Source of the DNA: Actinomycetales bacterium
GTDB taxonomy: Bacteria > Actinomycetota > Actinomycetes > Actinomycetales > Dermatophilaceae
Direction: 5' to 3'
DNA length: 64,000 nucleotides
NCBI GenBank assembly: GCA_016711095.1
Contig: JADJTP010000002.1
Coordinates: 62,001 to 126,000, forward strand
How positions within the stretch are numbered: the first letter of the stretch is position 1; each line of letters starts with the position of its first letter. This document shows, in pieces, positions 1-8,181 of the stretch. Under the pieces are notes generated by a model. It made no database searches, was not told the origin of the DNA, and saw only the letters and a program-made list of their open reading frames with translations. The translations under genes and the position numbers were made by a program.

Positions 1-2
1 GC

Positions 3-515
3 CGAGTTGTCATCGAGCTGCTCGAACGCCGACGAAGCGACCCCGAGGGCCACCCACCCGAGGTGTCCCTCGACACCGTCATCGCGACCCTGCAGCGCGA
101 ATGGCAGCCGGCGTTCGAAACCGCTCGTCGGAGTGTGCGAGTGCACGGCGAGCGCGGGCTCGTCGTGCGAGCCACGCCCGTGGCACTCAACCAGATCCTG
201 TCCACACTCCTGGAGAACTCGCTCGTGCACGGCCGCGGGACCGTTGACGTGCAGGCCCGGCGCAGCGGCCCGTCGGCGGTCGTCGAGGTCCGTGACGAAG
301 GCGACGGCATCGAAGCCGCGCTCGCCCCGCACATCTTCGAACGATCGGTGAGCAGCGGCCGGGGATCCAGCAACGGACTCGGTCTCGCGCTGGCCCGGGA
401 CCTGGCCGAGTCGTGCGGCGGCCGGCTCGACCTCATTGCCCGCACCCCCGCGACCTTCGCGCTGTTCCTATCCGAGGCGAAGCAGGGGTGGGAGCCGACG
501 CCCGGTGCACGCTGA
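3..515 (+). CDS. sensor histidine kinase, C-terminal part (cut by left edge)
   Basis: This is the ATP-binding end of a two-component sensor histidine kinase; its sensor, membrane and phosphoacceptor-His parts lie left of the window. The frame is open from base 3 to the TGA at 513-515, giving about 170 visible residues. HATPase_c landmarks appear in order: an N-box (LLENSLVHG, near visible residue 70), a G1 box (DEGDGIE, near 98-104), an F-box-like IFER and a G2 box (NGLGLALA, near 124-131). No response regulator gene follows; the next gene, 17 bases on, is a GtrA protein, so any partner regulator is probably upstream. The signal it senses cannot be told from this piece. Confidence 0.9.
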   Translation, partial: RVVIELLERRRSDPEGHPPEVSLDTVIATLQREWQPAFETARRSVRVHGERGLVVRATPVALNQILSTLLENSLVHGRGTVDVQARRSGPSAVVEVRDEGDGIEAALAPHIFERSVSSGRGSSNGLGLALARDLAESCGGRLDLIARTPATFALFLSEAKQGWEPTPGAR

Positions 516-531
516 GGGGTAGTGTCGGGGG

Positions 532-1074
532 GTGATCGCACCGTCGGCGCCCTCCTTGCGCCACCGTCGCGGGGTGCGGCAGTTCGTGAAGTTCGGCCTT
601 GTCGGTGGCTCGGGTGTGGTGGTCAACATGCTCGTGACGATCGCCATGCACAAGCTCAACGGGGGCACGGTCAACGGTCGCGCGGCGCTCTTTGCGATTC
701 CTGCCACGCCCTACTTCGCCCGATACCTACACCTGGTGTGGATCGTCGCCTTCCTCGTGGCCAACCTGTGGAACTTCCAGCTCAATCGTCGCTGGACCTT
801 CCGGGCCACCGGGTATGCCAGCTGGTGGAGGCAGTTCTGGCCCTTCCTGCTCGTCGGCAGCGTCGCGGCGGTTGCCGGCCTGTTCATCATCACGGCCCTC
901 ACCCACCCCGAGTCGCCGATCTATCTGCCCGAGCCCTGGTTCAACGAATCAGCAGGGCTGCGATCACGCGTCTATTGGGCGCAGTTGCTGACCATCGTGC
1001 TCACCATGCCGATCAACTTCGTCGTCAACAAGCTGTGGACGTTCCGGGTCGGCCCCCTGCTGGGGTCACCGTGA
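532..1074 (+). CDS. GtrA family membrane protein
   Basis: Small integral membrane protein of 180 residues in the GtrA family. Members are thought to flip or help transfer polyprenyl-linked sugars for cell-surface glycan modification. Four hydrophobic segments are visible near residues 20-39, 67-85, 103-121 and 148-165. Two copies of the family signature follow segments 2 and 4 (NFQLNRRWTF and NFVVNKLWTF). GTG at 532 is the start because it opens just before the basic N-terminus that precedes the first segment. The stop overlaps the GTG of purK by three bases (GTGA), so the two are translationally coupled although functionally unrelated. The sugar substrate is unknown. A second GtrA gene lies at 9567. 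Confidence 0.88.
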   Translation: MIAPSAPSLRHRRGVRQFVKFGLVGGSGVVVNMLVTIAMHKLNGGTVNGRAALFAIPATPYFARYLHLVWIVAFLVANLWNFQLNRRWTFRATGYASWWRQFWPFLLVGSVAAVAGLFIITALTHPESPIYLPEPWFNESAGLRSRVYWAQLLTIVLTMPINFVVNKLWTFRVGPLLGSP

Positions 1075-2267
1075 CCCAACCCCGCCGGGGGCCAGGTGGT
1101 TTCCCCGTCGTGGGGATCATCGGCGGTGGTCAACTCGCCCGGATGCTCCAGGCCCCCGCGGTGGCGCTCGGCGTCCAGCTGAGTGTCCTTGCCGAAGGCG
1201 TCGACGCGTCGGCCGCACTGGTCATCCCGTCTGCTCCGGTCGGCGATCACGGCGACCTCGAGGCCGTATGCCGCTTCGCCGCCGCCTGCGATGTCGTCAC
1301 GTTCGATCACGAACACGTCCCGCCCAACGTGCTGGCCGCGCTGGCCGCCGACGGCATACCGCTGCATCCCTCACCCGCCGCGTTGCTGTTCGCCCAGGAC
1401 AAGGTGGCCATGCGGCGTCGGCTCACCGAGCTGGGGATCCCCTGCCCCGAGTGGGCGATGGCGCGCACGTCGACGGACATCGAGCGGTTCGCCGCCCGGG
1501 TCGGATGGCCGCTCGTGGCGAAAGCCCCGCGCGGCGGCTATGACGGCAAGGGCGTGCGGATTGTCGAGGCGGTCGAGGAACTGACCGATTGGCTTGACCG
1601 GACCGGCGAGGGGACCCGCGGCTTCGCCGACGGCATCCTGCTCGAACAGCTCGTGCCGTTCGTGCGCGAGCTCGCGGTCCTGGTGGCTCGCAGCCCGAGC
1701 GGACAGGCAGCCGCGTGGCCGGTCGTGCAGACGGTGCAGACGGACGGCGTGTGCACCGAGGTCATCGCACCGGCCCCCGACCTCACTCCCGCCGACGCGG
1801 CCGAGGCGACCCATACGGCGCTGCGGATCGCCGGCGAGCTCGGCGTCACCGGGGTGCTCGCCGTGGAGATGTTCCAGCTCGAGCACGCCGGTGATCGGCC
1901 GGCCCACCTCGTCAATGAACTGGCCATGCGTCCGCACAACAGCGGCCATTGGAGCATCGACGGTGCCGTGACCAGCCAGTTCGAGCAGCACCTGCGGGCG
2001 GTCCTCGACCTCCCGCTGGGCGATCCGAGCCCCACGGCACCATGGACGGTCATGGCGAACGTCCTCGGCGGCGATCACCTGGAGCTCTATCCCGCCTATC
2101 GTCACGTCATGGCTCGCGATCCCGGTGCAAAGGTGCACATGTATGGCAAGGACGTGCGCCCCGGGCGCAAGATCGGCCACGTCAATGTCAGCGGCGCCGA
2201 CCTCGGCGACGTGCGGGACCGCGCGCGACACGCCGCCGACTACCTCCAAGGAGTCATCGATGAGTGA
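1071..2267 (+). CDS. purK: 5-(carboxyamino)imidazole ribonucleotide synthase PurK
   Basis: PurK is an ATP-grasp enzyme that carboxylates aminoimidazole ribonucleotide with bicarbonate and ATP to N5-CAIR in purine synthesis. It is 398 residues long, normal for the family. The N-terminus shows the dinucleotide-like loop VVGIIGGGQLARM (about residues 13-25); later come the ATP-grasp segment PLVAKAPRGGYDGKG and the C-terminal NELAMRPHNSGHW motif. The open frame runs further upstream, but GTG at 1071 sits exactly where homology begins and overlaps the gtrA stop. Its 3' end overlaps purE by eight bases, and purE catalyses the next step. Cytoplasmic. Confidence 0.95.
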   Translation: MTQPRRGPGGFPVVGIIGGGQLARMLQAPAVALGVQLSVLAEGVDASAALVIPSAPVGDHGDLEAVCRFAAACDVVTFDHEHVPPNVLAALAADGIPLHPSPAALLFAQDKVAMRRRLTELGIPCPEWAMARTSTDIERFAARVGWPLVAKAPRGGYDGKGVRIVEAVEELTDWLDRTGEGTRGFADGILLEQLVPFVRELAVLVARSPSGQAAAWPVVQTVQTDGVCTEVIAPAPDLTPADAAEATHTALRIAGELGVTGVLAVEMFQLEHAGDRPAHLVNELAMRPHNSGHWSIDGAVTSQFEQHLRAVLDLPLGDPSPTAPWTVMANVLGGDHLELYPAYRHVMARDPGAKVHMYGKDVRPGRKIGHVNVSGADLGDVRDRARHAADYLQGVIDE

Positions 2268-2817
2268 GAGCACGCCGCGCAGCGCGGGCCCTGACCGGGA
2301 GGGCTCGGGGGACGACCCGGTCGTCGGCATCGTCATGGGCAGCGACAGCGACTGGCCGGTCATGGGCCAGGCCGCCGAGGCGCTGGAAGAGTTCGGGATA
2401 GCCATCGAGGTCGACGTCGTCTCGGCGCACCGGATGCCTGAGGACATGATCGCCTACGGCCGCTCGGCTGCCGACCGGGGCCTGAAGGTGATCGTTGCCG
2501 GTGCCGGGGGAGCGGCGCACCTACCGGGGATGCTCGCCTCGGTCACGCCGCTGCCCGTCATCGGGGTCCCGGTTCCGCTGGCGCATCTCGATGGTCTGGA
2601 CTCGCTGCTCTCGATCGTCCAGATGCCGGCCGGCGTTCCGGTCGCCACCGTCTCGGTCGGCGGCGCCCGCAACGCGGGGCTGCTCGCGGCCCGCATCCTC
2701 GGGGCGGGCGACGGTCCGGAAGCGGCGCGCATCCGCGAGGAAATGGTCGCGTTTCAGGGCCGCCTGCGCGAGCAGGCGATGGCCAAAGGTGCCGCGCTGC
2801 GCGCCTCGCGCGCCTGA
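2260..2817 (+). CDS. purE: N5-carboxyaminoimidazole ribonucleotide mutase PurE (class I)
   Basis: PurE moves the carboxyl group of N5-CAIR (the PurK product) to carbon 4, giving CAIR for purine synthesis. It has 185 residues. Class I landmarks are GSDSDW for phosphate binding, the SAHR segment with the catalytic-region histidine, and the glycine-rich GAGGAAHLPGM loop. A non-homologous N-terminal extension of about 20 residues precedes VVGIVMGSDSDW. ATG at 2260 is preceded by a good ribosome site (AAGGAG at 2249-2254) inside the end of purK, so the pair is coupled. The upstream frame is only the purK shadow. Confidence 0.95.
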   Translation: MSESTPRSAGPDREGSGDDPVVGIVMGSDSDWPVMGQAAEALEEFGIAIEVDVVSAHRMPEDMIAYGRSAADRGLKVIVAGAGGAAHLPGMLASVTPLPVIGVPVPLAHLDGLDSLLSIVQMPAGVPVATVSVGGARNAGLLAARILGAGDGPEAARIREEMVAFQGRLREQAMAKGAALRASRA

Positions 2818-2863
2818 GGGCCGCATCGGACAAGAGCAGCCTCCACGGCTCAGGCGTACCCAA

Positions 2864-3313
2864 TCAACGTCGGCGCACCCCGGAGATCTCGATCTTGGGG
2901 CAGGTGTCCATGACGACATCGAGCCCAGCGGCCCGGGCCGCCCGCGCTGCCGCCTCGTCGATCACGCCGAGTTGCAGCCAGATCGCCTGAATCCCGAGTC
3001 GCTCGCGCTCGGCGATCACCTCGTCGATGACCGCGCCGACGAGGGCGGAGCGGACGAAGCAGTCGACGACGTCCACCCGCTCGCCGTCGGGAACCGCCGC
3101 GAGTGCGGCATACCCGCTGGAGCCGAGAACCGGCGGCTGGAAGGGGGCGTGCGGATGGATCGGAATGACCCGCATCCCCAGGTCGCGATCCAGGAAACCG
3201 GCGATCGAGTATGCCGTGCGGGCCCGGTTGTCCGACAGCCCGACGACCGCCCAGGTCGCCGGTGTCGTCAGTACGCGGGCGATGACGCCGGGATCGTTAC
3301 GGTGTGCCGTCAT
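2864..3313 (-). CDS. CoA-binding domain protein (YccU-like)
   Basis: A 149-residue protein made essentially of one CoA-binding Rossmann domain, like E. coli YccU and the N-terminal part of succinyl-CoA synthetase alpha. Visible features are the early TWAVVGLSDNRAR turn (about 21-33), VIPIHPHAP, a VDVVDCFV strand and the closing AIWLQLGVIDEAAA segment; the end reads MDTCPKIE as in this family. Ligand binding is expected but a reaction is not established. The ATG at 3313 begins MTAHRNDPG; an upstream in-frame start at 3424 would add a low-complexity leader encoded by a tandem repeat and is rejected. Convergent with purE. Confidence 0.82.
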   Translation of the reverse strand: MTAHRNDPGVIARVLTTPATWAVVGLSDNRARTAYSIAGFLDRDLGMRVIPIHPHAPFQPPVLGSSGYAALAAVPDGERVDVVDCFVRSALVGAVIDEVIAERERLGIQAIWLQLGVIDEAAARAARAAGLDVVMDTCPKIEISGVRRR

Positions 3314-3374
3314 CGAACCAGTCTCACATGAGTGGTCCACGAGCGCTGGACGTCTCGGTGACATGATGGCGGTC

Positions 3375-3416
3375 GAGACCTGCTGGCTGGGTGAGACCTG
3401 CTGGCCGGGTGAGACC
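3375..3416. repeat. 18-bp tandem repeat in divergent promoter region
   Basis: Two near-identical 18-base units (GAGACCTGCTGGCTGGGT, then the same with one T to C change) at 3375-3392 and 3393-3410, followed by a third GAGACC. They lie between the CoA-binding gene (leftward) and the LLM oxidoreductase gene (rightward), about 20-60 bases before the LLM start. A repeated operator is possible but not shown. Confidence 0.6.
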
Positions 3417-3435
3417 ACACACAAGGAGTCGTCAC

Positions 3436-4461
3436 ATGCGATTTGGTGCGTTCGTACCCCAGGGGTGGCGGCTGGACCTGGTCGGCATCGACCCGGCGAT
3501 GCATTGGGGCGTGATGGACGGGCTGGCCAGCCGTTTCGACGAGGTCCACGACTGGGAGTCGCTGTGGGTCTATGACCACTTCCACACGGTGCCCAAGCCG
3601 TCGGACGAGGCGACCCACGAGGCGTGGACGCTCATGGCGGCCTTCGCGGCTTCGACCAACCGGATCCGCCTCGGTCAGATGTGCACCTGTATCGCCTATC
3701 GCAACCCGGCCTACCTCGCCAAGGTCGCCGCGACCGTTGACATCATCAGCGGCGGCCGGGTCGAGATGGGCATCGGGGCGGGCTGGTACGAGCACGAATG
3801 GCGCGCCTACGGCTATGGCTTCCCCGAGGCGCGGGACCGACTGGGGGCCTTGCGCGACGGCGTCGAGATCTTCCGCCAGATGTGGACCCAGGGCACGGCC
3901 ACGCATGCCGGACGCTACGCCAGCGTCGATGGCGCCATCTGCGCGCCGCGTCCCCTGCAGGGCACCGTCGCGCCGGGCAGCCCGGCGAACGGCATACCGA
4001 TGTGGGTGGCCGGCGGCGGCGAGAAGGTGACTCTGAAGATCGCTGCGCAGTACGCCGACTACACCAACTTCTTCGGCGACGTCGAGGAGTTCACGCGCAA
4101 GTGCGCGATCCTCGCCGAGCACTGCCGCACCGTCGGACGCGACTACGACGAGATCGTCAAGTCGGTCAACGTCAACGTCTTCATCGGCGAGACGGAGGTC
4201 GAGGTCGAGGACCGGCTCGCGTGGTATCTCGACCACCGGGTGCGAGTCTGCGGGCTGCGAGAAGCGTCCGTCCGCGCCGAGATCGACGGACTGCGCGGAA
4301 CGCCCGGTTGCGGCACGCCCGAGCAGATCGTCGAGCGACTGCAGGACTATCAGCGCGCCGGACTGGGCTACACGATCGCCTACTTCGCCGACGCGGCCTA
4401 CGACACCAGCTCGATCGACCTGTTCGAGCGCGCCGTCATCCCGGCACTCAAGGGGCGCTGA
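3436..4461 (+). CDS. LLM-class F420-dependent oxidoreductase
   Basis: Luciferase-like TIM-barrel oxidoreductase of 341 residues, of the type that uses reduced coenzyme F420 for hydride transfer; the substrate is unknown. Characteristic pieces are MRFGAFVPQGW at the start, WESLWVYDHFHTVP (about 37-50), the TNRIRLGQM strand, GRVEMGIGAGWYEHE (about 110-124) and IPMWVAGGGEKVTLKIAAQYAD. ATG at 3436 is chosen because AAGGAG lies eight bases upstream and the family begins there. F420 could be supplied by the cofD/cofE products encoded at 16.4-18.5 kb. It is followed three bases later by an SDR gene, suggesting a two-gene redox operon. Confidence 0.87.
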   Translation: MRFGAFVPQGWRLDLVGIDPAMHWGVMDGLASRFDEVHDWESLWVYDHFHTVPKPSDEATHEAWTLMAAFAASTNRIRLGQMCTCIAYRNPAYLAKVAATVDIISGGRVEMGIGAGWYEHEWRAYGYGFPEARDRLGALRDGVEIFRQMWTQGTATHAGRYASVDGAICAPRPLQGTVAPGSPANGIPMWVAGGGEKVTLKIAAQYADYTNFFGDVEEFTRKCAILAEHCRTVGRDYDEIVKSVNVNVFIGETEVEVEDRLAWYLDHRVRVCGLREASVRAEIDGLRGTPGCGTPEQIVERLQDYQRAGLGYTIAYFADAAYDTSSIDLFERAVIPALKGR

Positions 4462-4464
4462 GCG

Positions 4465-5355
4465 ATGCCCTGGAGCACCGACGAGATCCCCGACCAGCAC
4501 GGGCGGGTCGTGCTCGTCACCGGCGCCAACAGCGGGATCGGGCTGGAGACGACGATCGAGCTTGCCGCTCGCGGCGCGCACGTCATCATGGGCTGCCGCG
4601 ACCAGGCCAAGGCGCAGGCCGCCCGCGAGCGGGTGGTCGGCAGCACCGAACTGCTCGAGATCGATCTCGCGTCGCTCGGTTCGGTCAAGGCCGCGGCCGA
4701 CAGCCTCGTCGGTCGGCCGATCGACGTTCTGGTCAACAACGCGGGCGTTATGGCGACCCCGAAAGAAGTGTCGATCGACGGCCACGAGCTGCAGTTCGCC
4801 ACCAATGTTCTCGGGCCCTTTGCGCTCACCGGGCTGCTGTTGGACCAGGTGACCGAGCGGGTTGTCTGGGTCAGCTCGCTGGTCCATCGGATGGGCCGCA
4901 TCGACCTGGTCGACCCGAGTTTCCGCCACCGGCGCTACAACCCGTGGCGGGCCTACTCGGCGAGCAAACTCGCCGACCTGATGCTGGCCTACGAGCTTCA
5001 GCGGCGACTCACCCTCGCCGGCTCAACGATCCGCTCGTGCGCCGCCCACCCCGGCTATGCCCACACCAGCCTGCAGCGCTATCAGCCGTTCATGCGGGTG
5101 CCCCTGCTGAACAAGGCCCAGCAGATGGTGATGGTCTCGCAGTCGGCTCAGGCCGGCGCCCTGCCGATCCTTTATGCCGCGACCGCTGCCGACCTGCCCG
5201 GGGGCAGCTATGTCGGGCCGTCGGGCTTCGGCGAGCTGACCGGTGCACCGCGGGTCGTCGGATCCTCACCGGCGTCCCACGACCGTGAGGCGCAAAGCAC
5301 CCTGTGGCAGGTGTGTGAGGGGCTCACCGGGGTGTCGGCGGGGCTCGCGGGCTGA
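4465..5355 (+). CDS. short-chain dehydrogenase/reductase
   Basis: Classical SDR of 296 residues that would oxidise or reduce an alcohol/ketone with NAD(P). It shows the Rossmann glycine motif TGANSGIGLE (about 19-28), NNAGVM (about 91-96), a serine in the VWVSSLVHR strand, and the YSASK catalytic Tyr-Lys pair. The GCRD after strand 2 suggests NADP rather than NAD, but this is inference. Its length and the AAHPGYAHTSLQ segment resemble the retinol dehydrogenase/protochlorophyllide reductase-like group. It starts three bases after the LLM oxidoreductase stop, so co-transcription is likely. Substrate unknown. Confidence 0.87.
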   Translation: MPWSTDEIPDQHGRVVLVTGANSGIGLETTIELAARGAHVIMGCRDQAKAQAARERVVGSTELLEIDLASLGSVKAAADSLVGRPIDVLVNNAGVMATPKEVSIDGHELQFATNVLGPFALTGLLLDQVTERVVWVSSLVHRMGRIDLVDPSFRHRRYNPWRAYSASKLADLMLAYELQRRLTLAGSTIRSCAAHPGYAHTSLQRYQPFMRVPLLNKAQQMVMVSQSAQAGALPILYAATAADLPGGSYVGPSGFGELTGAPRVVGSSPASHDREAQSTLWQVCEGLTGVSAGLAG

Positions 5356-5372
5356 CCTTCCGGCCCGCAGCC

Positions 5373-5654
5373 TCATTCGGTGACCTGGACTCCTCTCCAG
5401 AAGGCCACCCGGCCGGCGACCATCGACGCTTTGGGTTTCGGGTCGGGATAGAACCACACGGCGTCGGGGTTGACCGAACCGTCGACCTCCAGCGAGTAGT
5501 AGCTCGCCGTGCCCTTCCACGGGCACACCGTGTGAGTGCCAGAGGGGCGCACCACGTCGCGTCGCAGCGCCGCCTCGGGGAAGTAGTGGTTGCCCTCGAC
5601 GAGCACGGTGTCGTCGCTCTCGGCGATGACCGTCCCGTTCCATATTGCACGCAT
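5373..5654 (-). CDS. DUF427 domain protein
   Basis: A 93-residue protein that is a single DUF427 domain, a small beta-barrel family of unknown function common in actinobacteria. The family pattern is clear: MRAIWNG start, VVEGNHYFP-like stretch (VLVEGNHYFPEAAL, about 17-30), CPWKGTASYYSLEVDG (about 44-59) and the closing AFWRGVQV. The ATG at 5654 opens exactly at the domain; the open frame continues upstream without homology. It is divergent from the acyl-CoA dehydrogenase gene and convergent with the SDR. No active-site role is proposed. Confidence 0.85.
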   Translation of the reverse strand: MRAIWNGTVIAESDDTVLVEGNHYFPEAALRRDVVRPSGTHTVCPWKGTASYYSLEVDGSVNPDAVWFYPDPKPKASMVAGRVAFWRGVQVTE

Positions 5655-5787
5655 TGTCTGCCTCCCTCTGGCGGGTCCTCGCAATGCCCTGGGCAACGCC
5701 GAGCACCGCCTGGGTGTTCCCGGCGAGACGGGCCACAGCGTGGTCCCTGGGCGACCACGCGGCATACGGGGGAGTAGTTTGGCTGAC

Positions 5788-6948
5788 GTGAACCCCGACT
5801 TCGACAGCTTCCAACTGTCCGACAGCCACCGTCAGCTGCGTTCCTTCGTCCGGGAGTTGGCGCAGGCCCAGATCGAGCCGTATGCCGCTGACGTCGACGA
5901 GAACGCCCGTTATCCGCAGGAGGCACACGACGCCCTCGTCGCGTCGGACTTCTTCGCTCCGCACGTGCCCGAGGAATATGGCGGGGCAGGCGCCGACGCG
6001 CTCGCGGTCTGCCTGGTCATCGAGGAGGTCTCCCGCGTCTGCGTGTCGAGCTCGCTCATCCCGGCGGTCAACAAGCTCGGGAGTATGCCGCTCATCCTCG
6101 GTGGCAGCGAAGAGATCAAGCAGCGGTATCTGCGCCCGATGGCCGAGGGCAAGACAGGTTTCTGCTACGGCCTGTCCGAGCGTGAAGCCGGCTCGGACAC
6201 CACCGGCATGGTGACGACGGCCGTCGAGCAGGCCGACGGGTCGTGGGTGCTCGACGGGCACAAGGCGTGGATCACCAATGCGGGCGCGATGGACTACTAC
6301 ACCGTCCTCGCGGTCACGGACCCCGGGGGTCGGCGCGGGGCCAACGTCAGCGCCTTCGTCGTGGAGACCGGCGACGAGGGCTTCTCCTGGGGGGAAAAGG
6401 AACGCAAGCTCGGCATCAAGGGCAGCCCGACCCGTGAGCTCTACTTCGACCACTGCGTCATCCCCGGCGACCGGATCATCGGCGCTCGGGGGGACGGCCT
6501 GAAGATCGCCCTCAAGACCCTCGACCACACCCGGATCACCATCGGGGCCCAGGCCGTCGGCGTTGCCCAGGGTGCGCTCGACCGGGCGGTCGCCTATGTC
6601 AAGGAGCGCCAGCAGTTCGGCAAGCACATCGCCGAGTTCCAGGGGATCCAGTTCATGCTCGCCGACATGGCGATGCAGCTCGAGGCAGCCCGGCAGCTCG
6701 TATACGTCGCGGCGGCCAAGTCCGAACGCGGCGATCGCGACCTGGGCTTCTTCGGCGCGGCGGCCAAGTGCTTCGCGAGCGACATGGCGATGAAGGTGAC
6801 GGTCGACGCCGTGCAGTTGCTCGGCGGGGCGGGCTACACCCGCGACTTCCCGGTCGAGCGGATGATGCGCGACGCCAAGATCACCCAGATCTACGAGGGG
6901 ACAAACCAGGTACAGCGGATCGTCATGGCCCGCAGCGTCTTGGCCTAG
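5788..6948 (+). CDS. acyl-CoA dehydrogenase
   Basis: FAD-dependent acyl-CoA dehydrogenase of about 386 residues catalysing alpha,beta-dehydrogenation of an acyl-CoA, passing electrons to ETF. Visible marks include FCYGLSEREAGSD (substrate/FAD loop), AWITNAGAMDYYTV, KLGIKGSPTREL, GAQAVGVAQGALDRAVAYVKERQQFG and the C-terminal IYEGTNQVQRIVMAR, where the Glu of YEGTNQ (about residue 370) is the catalytic base as in short-chain and butyryl-type enzymes. GTG at 5788 was chosen; an in-frame TTG at 5779 is possible because GGGGGAG lies closer to it. Chain-length preference cannot be read with certainty. Confidence 0.93.
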   Translation: MNPDFDSFQLSDSHRQLRSFVRELAQAQIEPYAADVDENARYPQEAHDALVASDFFAPHVPEEYGGAGADALAVCLVIEEVSRVCVSSSLIPAVNKLGSMPLILGGSEEIKQRYLRPMAEGKTGFCYGLSEREAGSDTTGMVTTAVEQADGSWVLDGHKAWITNAGAMDYYTVLAVTDPGGRRGANVSAFVVETGDEGFSWGEKERKLGIKGSPTRELYFDHCVIPGDRIIGARGDGLKIALKTLDHTRITIGAQAVGVAQGALDRAVAYVKERQQFGKHIAEFQGIQFMLADMAMQLEAARQLVYVAAAKSERGDRDLGFFGAAAKCFASDMAMKVTVDAVQLLGGAGYTRDFPVERMMRDAKITQIYEGTNQVQRIVMARSVLA

Positions 6949-6973
6949 CCTCTAGCACCGACCTCTAGCACCG
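6949..6973. repeat. two 12-bp direct repeats after the acyl-CoA dehydrogenase stop
   Basis: CCTCTAGCACCG occurs twice with a 13-base period (6949-6960 and 6962-6973) directly after the stop codon. No hairpin is formed, so it is not an obvious terminator. Confidence 0.6.
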
Positions 6974-7017
6974 GCCGCCGCGATCGAACGGCCTCAACGG
7001 GCTCGTAGGATGCTGCC

Positions 7018-7890
7018 GTGCCCGAACCCGAACGTCGCCGTGAGGGTTTCAGCGTGCTCATGAGCTGCTACGGCGGCGATGACCCGGACTTTCTCGAGCG
7101 CGCGGTGCGCTCGGTCACCGACGAGCAGACCCTGGCTCCCTCCGAGATGGTGCTCGTCGTCGACGGTCCGTTGCCAGCGCTGTTGCAGGGGCGGGTCGAG
7201 CAGGTGGTCGCCCGGTCGAGCGTCCCCGTGCGGCTGGTCCGGCTCCCGGTCAACTCCGGCCTCGGTCCGGCCCTCAACGCCGGGCTCGCGGCCTGCGCCC
7301 ACGAGATCGTGGCCCGGATGGATGCCGACGACGTGTCGATGCCCCACCGATTCGCCGTCCAAGTGCCGTTGGTGTCCGACCGCTTTGATCTGCTCGGGTC
7401 GGCCATCACCGAGTTCGTCGACGATCCTGAGGTGAGCCGTGCGACCCGGCCGGTCCGCACCACTGAGTCGGCGATCGCGTCCGGGATGCGGCTGCGCCAG
7501 TCGTTCAACCACCCGACGGTCGTCTTCCGCGCGAGCACGGTCGAGCGTGTGGGCGGCTATCAGCCCCTGCCCTCACTCGAGGACTACTGGCTCTTCGCTC
7601 GGATCGTCAGCTCCGGCGCGCGCGTCGGCAACGTGGCCGAACCCCTGGTCGCCTACCGGGTGGGCGCTGGAGCCTATGCTCGCCGGGGCGGCGCATCGCT
7701 GGCCCGCTCGGAATGGGAGTTGCAGCGTCGACTGCGCAGCATCGGGTTCACGACCCGCAGCCAGTTCACCCGCAATGTGCTGGTGCGGGTCGGCTACCGG
7801 ATCGTGCCGGAAACGGTGCGCCGCACGGCATACCGGGGCCTGTTCACCCGAAGCTCTCGGGTGGGGCCTGGCGACCCTCCTGGGACGTAG
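7018..7890 (+). CDS. family 2 glycosyltransferase
   Basis: A 290-residue GT-A fold glycosyltransferase that would move a sugar from a nucleotide donor to a cell-surface acceptor. The N-terminus shows the usual first strand (FSVLMSCYGGDDPDFLERAVRSV), then MVLVVDG, the NSGLGPALNAGL loop and the metal-binding DADD motif (MDADDVSMPHRF, near residue 101). Later FNHPTVVFR and LEDYWLFARI match the acceptor-side helix of GT2 enzymes of the polysaccharide type. GTG at 7018 starts it. No transmembrane segments are seen, so it is probably cytoplasmic or membrane-associated. It stands apart from, but near, a second GT2 (10046), LCP and GtrA genes. Confidence 0.88.
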   Translation: MPEPERRREGFSVLMSCYGGDDPDFLERAVRSVTDEQTLAPSEMVLVVDGPLPALLQGRVEQVVARSSVPVRLVRLPVNSGLGPALNAGLAACAHEIVARMDADDVSMPHRFAVQVPLVSDRFDLLGSAITEFVDDPEVSRATRPVRTTESAIASGMRLRQSFNHPTVVFRASTVERVGGYQPLPSLEDYWLFARIVSSGARVGNVAEPLVAYRVGAGAYARRGGASLARSEWELQRRLRSIGFTTRSQFTRNVLVRVGYRIVPETVRRTAYRGLFTRSSRVGPGDPPGT

Positions 7891-8181
7891 CGAGCGCCTT
7901 GGGTGGGGCATTGATGATTGGCTCCAAGGTGACGGTGTGGCGGGTGTGCCTTGAGGCCGAGGGTGCCCCTCGCGGGGCTGAAAGCGCGGCTGATGGCGCA
8001 ATAGCTGTTGCCACAGCGACACCCGGCGCGCCATCAGCGGCGTCATCAGCCCCGGTGCACTCGCACGCTGTCGGTCATCAGCCGTGGCCGCACCCGGATC
8101 ACCTTCCTGAGCAAGACCCGACCGGAGTGAAGCCCCGGTCCCGGGACCCACCTGCTCATCTAGCGAGCCCTCCGGTGGGGC
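7891..8181. other. convergent intergenic region with hairpin element
   Basis: This 291-base gap lies between two genes that point at each other. I see no convincing gene. It contains the hairpin element listed at 7989-8055, which is related to one at 53.8 kb, and another TCATCAGCC at about 8073-8081. Confidence 0.7.
7989..8055. repeat. interspersed hairpin element, copy A
   Basis: An 11-base-pair inverted repeat: GCTGATGGCGC (7989-7999), a 28-base loop, then GCGCCATCAGC (8028-8038). It is followed by GGCGTCATCAGCCCCGG (8039-8055). Copy B at 53831-53899 has the same loop length and the same 3' extension, and a compensatory change in the stem (G-C here, A-T there). Function unknown; it could be a REP/MITE-like repeat, a structured RNA or a protein site. 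Confidence 0.65.

Noticed and set aside
3798..5288. Plus-strand frame of 496 codons across the LLM and SDR genes
   Set aside because: It is Arg-rich shadow of the two real genes in another frame.
7891..8181. Small gene in the convergent gap
   Set aside because: Short frames have no ribosome site and a composition unlike the neighbours; structured repeats explain the region better.
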